Source of the DNA: Straminergon stramineum
Lineage: Eukaryota > Streptophyta > Bryopsida > Hypnales > Calliergonaceae
Direction of reading: 5' to 3'
Assembly (NCBI GenBank): GCA_963920665.1
Contig: OY987267.1
Location: 12,028,001 to 12,092,000, forward strand
Length of the DNA stretch: 64,000 bases
The notes under the pieces were generated by a model that was not told where the DNA came from, did no database searches, and saw only the letters and a list, made by a program, of their open reading frames with translations. The translations under genes and the position numbers were made by a program. Within the stretch, counting starts at the first letter, position 1, and each line of letters starts with the position of its first letter. Shown in pieces: positions 35,561-48,600 of the stretch.

Positions 35561-38500
35561 GCTGTTTTACAATCTAATTTGGAACCTACTCTCATCATTG
35601 AAGTCAGCATGCTAAACGACCTACAGTGCACAATTATAACTAATCAGTAGACAGTGGTTCAAGCCCGAGTCTCCGGCCGCTTTCCAATTCCACAAGTCCA
35701 GCATGAAAGGCACGGCACCTCTGGAGTCTCCGCCAGTCTCCGCCAGTCTCCCGAGTCTCCGACGAGTGCCGGGCCCGGCAGAATTTCACTGTCATCGTCT
35801 GTGGACTGTGGACCATAGACCATGGCCGGCGGGTGTTTAACTTAGAAAGGTAGCACCTGGTTCTAGAAAGGTAGCTTGTAGTCCAGGAGAACAAACACCC
35901 CGATCTTGACAATTTGATTCCTCTCAGTCAGTGTTTCATTTGCTAATTACGGTTAAAAATTGGCGCAATTAATTCTGAAGTCAAAAAAATTGTGACATAC
36001 ATCTGAGTGCACAATACTTTAAAAAAATTAGGATAGGTATCGATTTCTGATTCCAGGTTGCATGATTGCCGTGAAGCGTGTCAAAGTAGTGAAAAAATCG
36101 AAAATTTTTATCGAAAATTTGGATGTCTTTGATTGTATACATTTGAAGACGGAGTGGATCTCACTGTACGCATAGTCAACTCCGCCGCTTAAGGTAGTAC
36201 CGAATAGTCACGGCAAATCTCTTTTTTGAGTTTCTTGAGTGTCTTTGCCTGTATCATTTGAATAAAGTCTATTATTTTCCTCAATTTCCTCAAATTGTTT
36301 CATTGAATTTGGTTGTTTTCTAACGGTTTAGGTATCACTTTAGATGAGTCATTACTTTGGAAATTATTTGAACAAAACATCACAACTGAAACATTTCTGC
36401 TAGTACCCGCATTATGAAGATAACTAACTTAATTAACTCCGAGCTAGTTGGTCAATGTGAGAGCAGCTGCCACCCTAATCGAAAACATCACAACTGAAAC
36501 ATTTCTGCTAGTATCGCATTATGAAGATAACTAACTTAATTAACTCCGAGCTAGTCGGTCAATGTGAGAGCAGCTGCCACCCTAATCAAATTGAAACTTT
36601 CCTCGTGCCCACATCTTTACTGTAGATCATTGACTACACAATAAAGGTGTCTGTGATCACTTGTAGTACCATTGACAGTGAGCAGCACACGTTCTTGCTC
36701 ACAAGTCACAACAGAAATTTCTGCAACTGAACGATAGCATATTCTTGAAGAATTTGACAAATACAAATACAAATACACGTCACCGTGCACGAATTAAAGT
36801 GATCTACTTTTAGACTACCAAACCAGAAAAAAGGAGCAATATAATTTTGGACCCCAATTTTGTACACACTATTTTGGTCAACCGCTTCATCACATGATTG
36901 AAGAGCAGTGGTCAAAGGCAAGTCTCTTCACACCTTGTGGACCAAGGGAAGAAAAAAAAACATTCGAAAGTTGACTCTTTTTATTATTGATAAACATGCG
37001 GATACACGTCCGCAAAGGCTTTGAATGAAAACAGGAGAAGACAGAGAGTGCCAATCAGCGATCCCCAAACTGGCTAAATTTCGCTTCGGTTGCTACTTAA
37101 TTTCTTCATGTCCTCGGTGTTAAATTCAAAAAATCTTTCAAAAATGAACATTTGATTAATTTCTCTAAAACCATTCTAGGATCTCTAGTGCCAATTGAGA
37201 ACTAAGTAAGGTAGTTCGCTCTAAAAGTGCCCTTTTAAGAGTTGATTGATTGCTTTGGGGGGAAGGTAAACTTCTTGAAACAATTTTCAGGAAATTTTCA
37301 TAGGAATGAAAATGGAATTGACATCTAACGCAAGTCGTTTCATATTTTTTGGACCTTCGTGGAATTAGTTACAAATTTTTGAAGTTGAAATGGAGTGGTT
37401 ACTAAAAGCAACCACCTCCTAAAATGTACACCATTGGTACATTGAAGAAAGCAAAATATGTCTTTGTAGTGGAGGTCACTTTCGGAGTAGGTTACTTTTA
37501 GAATATCCTTCCTTAGCACCCAAAGACATGGAATGGAAGTAAATTGCAAAAATGTCAAAAGGTATATGAGAGAAGTAATCTGTAGTAGAAAAGTCTCTCA
37601 AGGGCAAGAATGAAATGGTGAATTTGGACCAGCAAAAGGCACAATTGTAACTATTGAATTTCAATAACTAAAAAGCAATATCGAACTCTTCTATAAGAGT
37701 GTTATACTTAGATTTAAAAGTCTTTTGCATTGTTGAATCTACAACCAATTCATGAGAAGTGGTGGTGTCAATTTTAGATATGTGATAGTCTGTTCGTGGC
37801 AAATTTTTAAGGTTGATTCCTCCAAACGTGCTAGATTGATTTCATCATTCAAATCTTGATTTGGGAGTATAAGATACAAAATATGGAAATATGACTCAAT
37901 ATATATAAAAGGGTACATAAAATAGATAAAAATTAGAAAAATAACTTGTATTCAAGGTTGGGGATTCAAGAATGTTGAATTTATGTTGATGATTATACAT
38001 GATATCCAAGTGATTATATTAAATGAGGCCCATGTATATATTGATTAGGTAGACAACTCAACATGTATCTAATATTGGTTTATTGATAAAACAATTACAC
38101 ACCTAATCTAAATAAAGTGAAAAATTCAATATCACAACTATACAAAGGCATACATATTAGTATATTTCCAAGGTATCAATAGCAAGCTATACAAATCTTT
38201 TGCACACAATACATACTTTGTAAATAGTAATGTATGTAATATTACTATGAATATCATTTGGCTATACATTGGTATTTGAACTTCTATGGATTAGGAACAT
38301 TGAATTCCCACCTTATTGCATTATTCAGTGTGCCAAATTATATGAATTCTTGATGTCTAGTCTACAATATCGGTCCGAAGGTCACTGTCACCATATCCTT
38401 CTATTGTGAATTTTATATTCCATCTTGAAAAAAATCTTGAAATTGTTATAACATGAATTATGATCAATTTTGGACACTAATTCTGAGAAATGATCATGGT

Positions 38501-38576
38501 TCTAAGAAATAATAAATATCCACATATTAAACACATAACCCTTTCGAAACTTGCCATGTAGTACTCCAAATTTTTT
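35561..38576. other. Spacer without a recognised gene
   Basis: Includes a GC-rich patch at 35660-35840 with reiterated GTCTCCGCCA / AGTCTCC units and the 108-bp tandem duplication listed separately. Open frames here are short and without recognisable domains. Confidence 0.4.
36374..36588. repeat. 108-bp tandem duplication
   Basis: Two adjacent copies (36374-36481 and 36482-36588), each starting AAAACATCACAACTGAAACA and ending near CAGCTGCCACCCTAATC. They differ by one single-base deletion and only a few substitutions, so the duplication is recent compared with other repeats here. Confidence 0.92.
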
Positions 38577-39113
38577 TTAGGTTATGGAGTTAAATATGTC
38601 ATCAGTAGTTTGATTTAATGAAGTTTCAAACTGACTTGACTCAAGGGTAACCCGGGACACCATGGTTAAGGAATATGGAGACGTTGGACAACCTAACCAT
38701 TTCCATGCAGAATAATCTCCTGTGTTCAAATATGGCCCATATGACTCATTCTCCCCACAAATGAGGAGTTTTGTATACCCCGTCTTTGGTTCCGAAATAT
38801 CCACCCACAAGTCATATTTTTCATCCTCCGTTTGCAATACATAATGCTCTCGGATTGTGCCCGCTTTTCTAACATAGTACAAGTATAGGATACTTGCACT
38901 GTAAATTTTATAATCTTTCAAAGTGTTTTGATTTTGCAGAATGACGTTATGGAATATCAACCGTAGACAATGTATGTCAATTCCCACTTCATGTTGGATT
39001 TGGGTCTTGACCATATAGATGGTATCTAGTGGCTCCACATCCAACATTATCATCTTGCCAAGAAGGATTTGAACAAATATCTTCATTTTTATGGTGAATG
39101 CGGTACTAAGCAA
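38577..39113 (-). CDS. Diverged ubiquitin-like domain with a unique C-terminal extension, 178 aa
   Basis: An uninterrupted frame. Residues 10-85 align without gaps to the 76 residues of ubiquitin, with about 35 identities by my count (MKIFVQILLGK, DVEPLDTI, GI, RLIF, TLKDY). In ubiquitin numbering Lys11, Lys27, Leu8 and Ile44 are kept; Lys48 is Val, Lys63 is Ser, Lys6 is Gln, Lys29 is Gln and Lys33 is Glu. The diglycine is Ala-Gly and is followed by a further 93 residues that I do not recognise (it contains YDLWVDISEP and SAWKWLGC). The start at 39113 is the first ATG below the TATA-like box; the ATG at 39086 would begin exactly at the ubiquitin fold. No intron is needed. Because the chain continues past a non-Gly-Gly end, it probably acts as a fixed ubiquitin-like domain and not as a conjugated modifier. 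It may be an old ubiquitin retrocopy; expression is unknown. Confidence 0.75.
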   Translation of the reverse strand: MLSTAFTIKMKIFVQILLGKMIMLDVEPLDTIYMVKTQIQHEVGIDIHCLRLIFHNVILQNQNTLKDYKIYSASILYLYYVRKAGTIREHYVLQTEDEKYDLWVDISEPKTGYTKLLICGENESYGPYLNTGDYSAWKWLGCPTSPYSLTMVSRVTLESSQFETSLNQTTDDIFNSIT

Positions 39114-39260
39114 AGAATAAAAAATAACAATTTAGAAATAGGTATTTTGATTACTAATGGACAAGTCTCTCAATTGATTGCAAATTGATGGGAACTCAAT
39201 CAATTGCTCAACCACTTTAGTTTGGCGAAGAAATGAAATATATTATGAACTATTATCTAG

Positions 39261-39272
39261 TCTATTTATATG
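39261..39272 (-). promoter_or_regulatory. TATA-like box of the ubiquitin-like gene
   Basis: CATATAAATAGA on the minus strand, about 150 bases upstream of the first ATG, which has no competing ATG in between. A good plant TATA box by sequence, but such strings are common in AT-rich DNA. Confidence 0.45.
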
Positions 39273-39810
39273 AGTTTTTGATCATGTAATCAGAAGAGAT
39301 TTAAAAGCAAAAGCAAAAAGCAAAAGTAAAAAAGCAAAAGGAAGTACAATGGACCTCTGTGCATTCTTAGGATTATTTTTGGCACATAAAGTTGTAGAAG
39401 TGAAACAACTCAAAGTAAAAGTGGAAACAAAATTGAAAAATAATTAGATGAAATCAATGATCATTGCACTCGAGCTTCTTTATACTATAGGTGCAATGGC
39501 ATAGAAAACAAATTTTGAATCAATGAAAGCTTTCAAAACTGAGAAGATTAAGGAATGTAACTTTATACTCAAAATTTTATGGCCAAGGGAGAGAATGATG
39601 TAGATGACTTTTTTGACAACCATAGTTGCTAGAAAATGTGCATAAGTTTTGAATTCACTAGAATTGTAGTTAAGTTCATTAAAAATAAAAATGGGCTTCA
39701 TCATAGTTCTAGGGATCCCTTGGGCTAAAAGACTCATATTAACCATATCCTTTAATAAAATCTCACATTATGAGTTTCCTCATAGCTTCATCCCAACATG
39801 TCCACTTTCT

Positions 39811-40745
39811 TTAACCCTAAAAGACCAGTACATTTGTTTTTAAAAAACATAGAAATTTTGGGCAGGTATGTGTAGATGGAGATTTGCATATTTTAGGTTG
39901 AAGTTTGAATTGAAGGTGGGGATGAGGAATATCTTTCATATGCACTAAATTTCATGACATTTGGAAATATGAGTCAAAAAATTATGGTCTAATATGTTAC
40001 TTTCTTATCTAGGCGGATAGTCCAGGCAGATCCAAAAAAATCACTTTTTTCAAAAACAAAAATTTGGAATTGTTTATATAGACTTAAACATATTTGAAAA
40101 GCTTTGAATCATTCCATTTTGATCAATAAGTCAAAAGTTACAAGGAGTTTTAGTTTGCAAGTAGTTACAGATTCTCTACTCTAAAATAAACTTTGAAGTC
40201 CTTAATCTTACTCAATTTTCAATATTTTTGGAAAAAAAGAAAATGATAGGATGTAGATTGATTATTATAACATTTCCACCACTAGGATTGGAATTTTTCA
40301 ATTCCATAACAAAATTCATAACAATTTTGTATTTTGAATCACTCTCTACTTCTTTCTACTTATTATTTTTTTCCCTATATGTTGTACAATTCCAATTGAT
40401 GTGAAATTTTTTAAGTACATAGATAAATTTTCTAGGAAAAGGAATCCAAAGAATCACCATCATTTTGGACATTTTTTCTTAGAAAAGTAAGCTTGTGAAA
40501 TGCAGTTGCCCTTTTTTTGTAGGGCCCAAAAAATGATTTTAGTGAATTTGAATGTTTATATCTTGCAATCAACGTGGTGGAAATTTTTGAAATTTTTACC
40601 ATGTGTTCTCAAGTCAACATAATACAAGATCCTATGGTTTTATATGCCCAATAAAGTTTTTTTTCAAAAATTTGATACTTGTACTAGAAATGGCAGTTTT
40701 GGAGTGTTTTTGGTGAAAACATAGTCAAGAAACTTAAGGGGTTAA
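39811..40745. mobile_element. Possible TTAA-bounded element E
   Basis: Begins TTAACCCTAAAAGACC and ends, reversed, TTAACCCCTTAAG. The termini agree with the TTAA-CCC pattern of the 14-17 kb family, but the terminal repeat match is short. No coding frame inside. Another lone end of the same type lies at about 41030 (TTAACCCTAGAAGGAC). Confidence 0.35.
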
Positions 40746-43449
40746 GAACAATGAAGACTTCACTATTTTACATTTGTGAGTTTTCTCTAGCTTCTACAGG
40801 AGCTTTACCACAACAATTTTTACTTAGAAAAGATTACGCTATGCCTATGAAAAAATGACACAATGTGGCTTGAAAATTATGTTCTTAAAAGTTTTAGGAG
40901 GTGGTGCATGTTCCTATGTTGGAATTGCAAATACAATTGAACTTAGAGCACCATAGCCATAGTGTTAGGCCATTTGGAGCAAGGGAAAAAATCACCAAGT
41001 ATGCAAAGTCAATAAGCACTTAACCCTAGAAGGACAAGTTTATGATCATTGATTTCAAGCCTCCATGTCCATCACTTAGTTTGTTGCCATTTTGCAACTA
41101 GATGTGAATGAAAAAATTTATATTTATTTTTCAGAGATGAAATCGTATGTCTATTACAAGTCATAAAACTTATTGGGGATAATTTTGAAATTATTGTAAA
41201 TTGTTTAAGAAAAAAATGAAGAAAATACATATCAACTATAAAATATAAGCAAAAAATCTGAAATTTTTACCATGGATGTACATCATAGTATATAACATCA
41301 TGGTATGAACCAAAGTTACCTTGTCAATCTAAAATTAGGAAATCAACAACCCTTGCTTTTAGGCCCAAACTTCATATTAAAATATTGGAATTTCACATAA
41401 AATATTGAAATTTCTGAATTTTTTCAAAATTTCCAATTGGAGTAGAAACTAAAATATACAAGCTTCATTTCATTAGTTGGAATCAAATTCAATAAATTTC
41501 ATTTTTATGGATAAAATTCACATGAAGAGTAAATAGCAAGAAGTGGCCAAAATACACTATTGACAAGGGTGATTTGTGGATTAAGCATCTTCTTCTTAAA
41601 AAAAAAGTCAAGAATACCATAATGAGAGAATTTGCTATACTAAGCAATCAAAATGTACAAAAACAACTTCCAAAACCAATTTGGATGAAACAATTTATTT
41701 ATTTAGTTCCATCCTATAGACTTTGGTGAAGTCATCCAAAGGATGTAAGTTTTGCATCCTCAACACCGTTGCAAGGTTAAACTGACAGAGCAACATCCTC
41801 TAAGGTAGATGGTGCAGAAACTGCTCATTTAAGAGCGTTTTTGCTTCCACAGTCCAAAATTGTGGTATGAACAATTTTTATGAATTTTAAAGAGTAAAGA
41901 AAGAGAAAATGAATTGAGAAGCAATTTTTTTCATAATTTTTGCTAGTGTGCTAAATTAAATATGATTTTTTAAACACAATTGCCATAGGGTGCTATTTAT
42001 GTTCATAGAGGACATCAATAAAAGTGAAGCATTTGTCCTTGAATGGTGCAATTAGACCTATCACATGTGAGTGCCTTAATTTTAGGTGGCCTCCCTTCAA
42101 TTCATGTATGGTCCTAGGAGGATACAAAACTTGGCACACATGCCAACTTTCAAAAATTAGATTATAAAATTAGATATGAAGGTTTGTTGATCAGGCTCTG
42201 ACAACTCCTAAACTTAAAATGAAAATATTATAAGAGCCTCATTAACTCTAAGATTGCATTTATAAATTCTCCAGGTATGGTTTAAAATTTCACCATTCTC
42301 AACTCCAAAAGTGTCCAACACCATTTCAAATCATGTCCATATATCAAGGACATCATTAGAGGCACTGTTTTAACAATGTCAAAAGAACACTTTTTGTTCT
42401 ACCTATAGGACAATTGTTAGAACATGCATAGAATTATCACCATCTACCATATCTTAAACTCATTCTTCATGTCAATGCTCAAACCCCAAACCCTGGAACC
42501 CTGCTCCAAAGTTTCAAACAACATGCCATCAACCAAAGCCACAGGCTTAGTTACCGAATAGTGACTGAGTCGAAGAAATAGAACCAAAAAAAATTCAATC
42601 AAAATTTGAGAACTTGAAGAGCTTGGGAATGACAACCAGGGAATAGGAGCAAAGATAAACCTTTGTGAATTCAGTTGGTTGTATTGAGAGGTTACAGAAG
42701 AATTTCTATGGGACCAAATTACACATTTCTTCTCCGAATTCATGAAATTAAACATCATGTACGAGGCTTGCGACTTCTTTTTTTTTGAGGCTAACCAAAA
42801 CTTGACCTTACAAACAACGGATTATTCTGACTGCAAAAATTTCATTAGCGTAGTCAATGGATCGTTTCCACAAATGATTTTTCATAAATCACAAAGCAAA
42901 CCACACATTTGGATTTCTATCATGTACTCAAATACAACTATAGTTTTTGAGGAGGAATTCCAAGTCATAGAATGAGAGCGCAGGGAGCCTTCAAACATCA
43001 CTAGGAATTCATAAAATACAGACATTGTAGTTCAGTGTCATGGAAAATTGTCACAGGGAGCTTTTTCCATCATGGATAACACAATTTTCTTGCATTGGCG
43101 GAATTAATGACACAATTTGTGGCGTTCGGAATCGCGTCAATATAATGTTTATTCAACATTGTGAATAACATGAGATTTCTGAGCACAACCTCTCATAGAC
43201 AAGGAGTTGGGCTGCACAGAGTTTACCAAAAGTTTGACCAGTGGGCTACCAGTTAACTTAGTTCCGTTAAGCATTGACCGCTTGGAACCCTTTAGAAAAT
43301 CATGCCCCTCATACTGTACAATCGCCCAATTTGCAGGGCTTGTGGGATTATCGTGCTTGGCACGATTATTTGCACCCCATCCACTGCTTAACGCAGTAGA
43401 TTACACAGAGAGAGGACCAATTGCCTTTGAACATATTGGAACAGGTTAA
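40746..43449. other. AT-rich spacer, no gene recognised
   Basis: Short frames only. Those at 42444-42758 (minus) and 42742-42975 (plus) have no recognisable domain and overlap each other. Confidence 0.35.
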
Positions 43450-43457
43450 TATATCAA

Positions 43458-44300
43458 TCACAAGTGTTCATTATATCGATCAAATATCAATTTCATTAAA
43501 TTGACGATATCCCACAATCCAAAAATGGTGACATACATTTTCACGGAGGTTTCATTTTCAGGCCACAAACTAAGACCTGTATAGACTTTGGTTTCACGGC
43601 ATGCGACCTGAACCACGCCAAAGTAAGTAATGGAATTGAATATCACCAATTTAGCAAAATTGACATCATCAGGAGTGTTCACTCCTTCCCAGCTGAAAAC
43701 AAGAAAATTGTCGGATTTGGAGAAGCAATCAGGCATACAATTCCGGAAATGGATTCAACGTCGAACTCGGTTAAGGGATGCACTCGAGAGACTGTTGTGA
43801 ATTAAGAGTTTGTTTTGTGGGGAATCAAAGAGTTCACGTCTTTCTCATTTTCATTCACCATTCGATCACTCTCGGGTTGCCTTGGGAGAATATTATTTAG
43901 GCGTAGGCATCCCATTCACCGAGCACTATCCCTTCATCGTCCACTAGCTAGAATTTGCAAGTGAAGTGAACTATGCTTGGTGCATGGTCCAGAATTGAAA
44001 TGTGCTTCTTCATTGGCAACCTTCCTATAGTACCGTAACCCCGGGTTAAGAACAGAATGGTGTGGCTTTGCATATTATATGACAGAAACTTCAATCCCTC
44101 TAGCCACCACAGGAAAACTCCAATTTTGAATCTGGACAAATGAACTCATTGATCCCGTTAATTTGACGATATTCCATGCGCCAAGAAGTGTGACATATTT
44201 CTTCGCAAAGATCTCATTTTAGGCCAAAATGCAGCATATGACTAATGCGGAATGCGATTAGCCAGGATAGTTCCAAAGTTGCATACTGTAAGTACCCAAA
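43458..44300 (-). pseudogene. Relics of a duplicated unknown gene
   Basis: At 43458-43699 (minus) a frame follows a strong acceptor (TTCTTGTTTTCAG) and reads WEGVNTPDDVNFAKL ... WPENETSVKMYVTIFGLWDI. At about 44150-44290 a second, direct copy of its end reads KKYVTLLGAWNIVKL, preceded by the same WP motif but with a one-base deletion that breaks the frame. The two copies show this was once coding. I do not recognise the family. The second copy is dead; the first may be a surviving terminal exon or also a relic. Confidence 0.4.
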
Positions 44301-44799
44301 CTGCAAATGGCCTATTTCAAGCGGGTATTGAACCCTCCAGGTTTCCCTTGGTCACAATATTATCATTGATTATGGTCCTTGTCACAATGTATGAGCAAAG
44401 CAGTAGCAACAACATCCAAAACAGCCGAAACTATGGCAATGAGCATGGTATCCCAGCATATAAGCTTTATAAGGCATGTGCACCTCAAAGTGACACTCCT
44501 AATTGCTACACCTATCTACAGCAGTCCAAGATTTTAAGCTAGTACTCGTCTTTTTAGGGTGGGATTTTTTCACAATGAGCGCTTGTAATTGTGCCACACA
44601 ATTCCGCAATTAGAAAGGAATCTGTGCTCTGCGAGAAATTCGTGAGTAAAGATGGCCGTGATGGGTCCCAAGTTTACGAAGTTTACAATACTGTACCAAA
44701 CTGGAGAAGATGGAAGAAAAGACATTGCACATGACACATCTACACCGGTTGTCGGTTAAGTATTGACCAGAAGCATCAGTAGCCAAGCAAAACATGGTG

Positions 44800-45600
44800 C
44801 TACAGACTACGACTGAAGCATCGGTAGCCAAACAGAGGTAGAATTTATTGAAACTGAAGTGTAGAACCAGTAACAATTGGTCTATTCACTGAAAGAGCTA
44901 TCTCAGATGCTCACACCAGGGCGAAGCCTGGTATTTATACAATGAAGGTGGATCTCGGTCCAACTTGACCGTTGACTAAGGATGAGTGTCATCCGGTGGC
45001 TAATAGCAAGGGATGAAACCCTAACTCCTACTCGTTTGTTCCACACACCCCTGTCAATCGAGAGGTGGTAGTTTCATTTCCTACCTACGAAGTGTGTCAA
45101 TCCTGGACTGTGAGCGAGGAAGATGGTGCGAGTTGAGAGCCGGAGAGTGCAGTTGTTGAGAGAATGTATCTGTGGTATATCCTTGGCTGGGTTTGCGGGA
45201 GTGTTGGTGTGGATAGGGTGTGCGTTCGTTTCGCAAATAGGGGAGTGGTGCTATGGGCACGCGAGCCAATGGTGAGGTCGAGAGAACAGGCGAGGAGAGT
45301 GTTGGTGCAGAGAAGTCGTTGGTGAACAATGGGACCCGCATGTCCAGTGACGATTGCTGTCAGCGGTGGTGCGAGAGGGGCCGTGGGGATTCAACGACAA
45401 AGTAGAGATTTTATGCTATCAGACGTGGACACACACCAGGACTATACTTCTCGTGGGAGGATTGTTCCCGTGAGGATACACGATATAACGGTGCGGAGCA
45501 CAAGAGTTTTGGCTCGCTAGTGGAAGTAGAGAATTATCTGCTAGGGTTATAGGTTTCTGTAGTTGTGCTGTATAGTTTCCAATGTAGAGAGTGAGGGTTG
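44800..45600 (-). mobile_element. Probable 3' LTR region of the Copia element
   Basis: Lies just past the RNase H end of the Copia relic, in the position of the 3' LTR. It holds GTATAAATAC at 44931-44940 on the minus strand, a good LTR promoter TATA box, and a TTCAATAAATTC polyadenylation-like signal near 44830-44845. No second LTR and no TG...CA ends were identified, so limits are approximate. Confidence 0.4.
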
Positions 45601-45609
45601 CTAGTCTAT

Positions 45610-48600
45610 TTTGAAACTAGTTAGACTGTGCATTCCTAGTGTAGTCCTGTGCTGGTGGAATTTCACTCTACCTAGAAGTTTTGTAAGAGTATCCGTGGGT
45701 TGATTGTGGGTATGAATATACTATAACTTGATTTCCCCCCCTAAAACCCACTCTTTGATAAAATGGTAGTGAATTTCAGTATGCTTGGATCTTAAATGAA
45801 ATACAGGATTGTGTGAAAGCTTCATCGCTCCTTGATTGTCACAATAGATCGTAATGCTAGATTGGTGAGTTGGGTCGTGGGCGAGCAAACCTTGAGTGGC
45901 AGTGGTGGCCTATGGGGGAGGGTGAATTTCGTGGAGAAGTCGATGTAGCCACACAGCTTCTTGCGCGCCGTCACTTAATGCTCGATATTCTGATTCGGTT
46001 GACGAGCGAGATATCATGAATTGTCTCTTAGATTGCCAAGTGATAAGGCCACCAAGTAGGGAAAAAACATACACGCCCATAGAGCGGTGAGTTTCTGGGG
46101 CAGGACCCCCAATTAGCATCGGTGTAGCCGGAAATTTGAATCAGGGTGCCAAACTTGTAGAGGATGCCGAAATCCAGTGTACTATGGAGATACCGCAAAA
46201 TGTGTTTGGCGGCATTGAGATGAGTTGCCTGTGGGTTCACCATGTAGCTGCTCAATCTATTGATTGCGTACGCAATATCGGGGTGAGTTACGGTAAGGAA
46301 GATGAGCTTGCCGACCAATCGCTGGTAGTGTGTGTAGTCGATGTATGGTGACTGCATGTTTGTAACCAAGACCTGGCCTTCGGGGAAGGGGGCAGCAGTT
46401 GGTTTGCAATTAGCCATCCCAAATTCTGTAAGTATGGATTTGGTGTAGTTGTGTTGGTGAAGGAAGATCCCCAAGATAACTTGTTCGAAGGAAATGCTGA
46501 GGTAGCGTTTCACTTTCCCAAGGTCTATCATTTTGAATTCATTGTGCAGGAAACTCTTCAGCCAGGAGATGAGACGATTAGAGCTACTAGTAATGAACAG
46601 GTCATCAACATAGAGCATCAAAAGTAGTGTTTCACCGTCGTGGTGCATGTAGTACATATTGGGGTCAGATTTGTTGTGATGGAGGCCAATGTGGTGAAAG
46701 GCAACATCGATTTTTTCGTACCAATTGCAGAGGCTCTACTTGAGGTCATACAGAGATTTGTTGAGGTGGCACACTAGGCGTTCTTTGCCCTAGGCGCGAA
46801 ATCCAGGAGGTTGTGTCATATATACCTGTTCCTTGAGGAGTCTATTTAAGAAGGCCGTTCGAACATCCATATGGTGGATATCCCAGTGTTTGGCAACTGC
46901 TAGGGTGATAGCTATGTGGATGGTCGCCCATTTGATCACAGGTGCAAATGTTTCGTCAAAAACAATTCTGTGTCGTTACTCAAATCCTCAAGCCACAAGT
47001 CTTGTTTTCTTGATGGATGGTTGTCTATTGGTACTAGGTTTGAGTTTAAAAATCTACTTATAGGTGATCGCTCGGTGGCCAGGAGGAAGAGGTTTTAAGT
47101 CCCAGGTTTGGTTTTTCTAGATTGACTCCATCTCTTGTTGCATCGCGAGGCGCCAACCAGGATCGTGGCGAGCTTGTTTGAAGGTTATGTTGTCGCTGTT
47201 GACAGGGAGAGAGACAAGTTTTAGAGGGGTCGAGACCAACATGTAGACGTTGAAGTCTTTGATGGAGAGACTAAGTTCGTAGCCGTCCAACCTGATATTA
47301 TGGCAGTGGGGGTGTTGAGACCGGCGAGGTGGTGGAGTTGCGGTGGGTGGCAGCATAGGGATAGAAGAAATTAACGTGTCAGGGAAAGGGGTTGATGTTG
47401 CAGGAGGGGTATCTGGATTGGCAGTGGGGGAAGAGGGAAAAACTGGAGGTAGGATGGGACTAGGAATCAGTGGAGAGAGAATTGGGGTAGGTGTAAGGAG
47501 TTTGTCAAGGAAATTAGATTGTTCCAGCGATTATGTGGTTTCTGTTCCAGGAATATCAAAATTTAGTTCATCAAATTGTACATCTCTGCTAACGTGAATC
47601 TGACGAGTGCGAGGATTGTAGCACCTATAGGCTTTGTTGTGCGTATCATATCCAAGTAGGATGGTTGGAATGGCCTTAGGATTGAGCTTCTTGCGTTTGA
47701 TGTCAAGTACATGACAATAGGCTAGGCAACCAATGACTTGAAGGTGTCCAAGGTGGGATATACTTCTAGTGAATGCTTCCTCTAGTGTATGAAGTTTTAG
47801 GGCTTTTGTGGGACACCGGTTTTGAATATAGTTAATGGTGGTGGAAATCTCATCCCAAAGGATTCTCAAAATCAGGGTGCTAGTCACAACGTTGTGTATT
47901 CCCTCTAGAAGAGTGCGGTTTTTCCGTTCCGCCACACCATTTTGATGAGGGGAGTGACCTACTGTAAGCTGCCGCGTGATACCGTGGGTGGTGCAGTAGG
48001 AGAGGAATTCCGAAGATATATACTCGCCACCTCAATTGGTTCGAAAAGTGCCGATTTGCAGAAGTAGGGTTTCGACAAGAGTTCGAAACTATTTGAAGCT
48101 ATTGAGGGCCTATGATTTGGTTTTGAGGAAATAGAGCCAAGTTTTCCTAGAATAATCGTCTATGAAGGTGAGTATGTAGCGGTTGCCGTTCTTGGAAGGT
48201 AGAGGCATGGATCCACATAAGGTAGACAAGCCTATTACCACCCTGATTTGCAATCTGACTATGTTGGGGCCATTTCCAAGAAGGTCAAATATTTTTCATA
48301 GATGTGTGCTTGTTTCATGAGTTGAACCCAAGTGGAATTATAATTTTCTGATCAAAATTGTAATTTCTATGAATTTCTGAAGTGGTCTACCCTGAAATGA
48401 CAAAACCGTTTGTAGACTAGAGTCATAAATGTCTTAGAAACAACCTAAAACCGCCATTTCTTGTATCTATTAGCATTTGGAAATTGACCAATAAAGGAGT
48501 GACACGATATCCCAAATGACATTAATTCTCTGATTTTGTCAAAATCTGGAGCAGATTTGACTAATTTCTGGACAGATTTAGATGCTTAAACGGATGGAAT

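Noticed and set aside
35640..35912. 90-codon minus-strand frame in a GC-rich patch
   Set aside because: It is built on reiterated GTCTCC units with no domain and no supporting splice or promoter signals.
44300..44350. tRNA T-arm-like string on the minus strand (GGGTTCAATACCC)
   Set aside because: No acceptor stem, D arm or anticodon arm can be placed around it.
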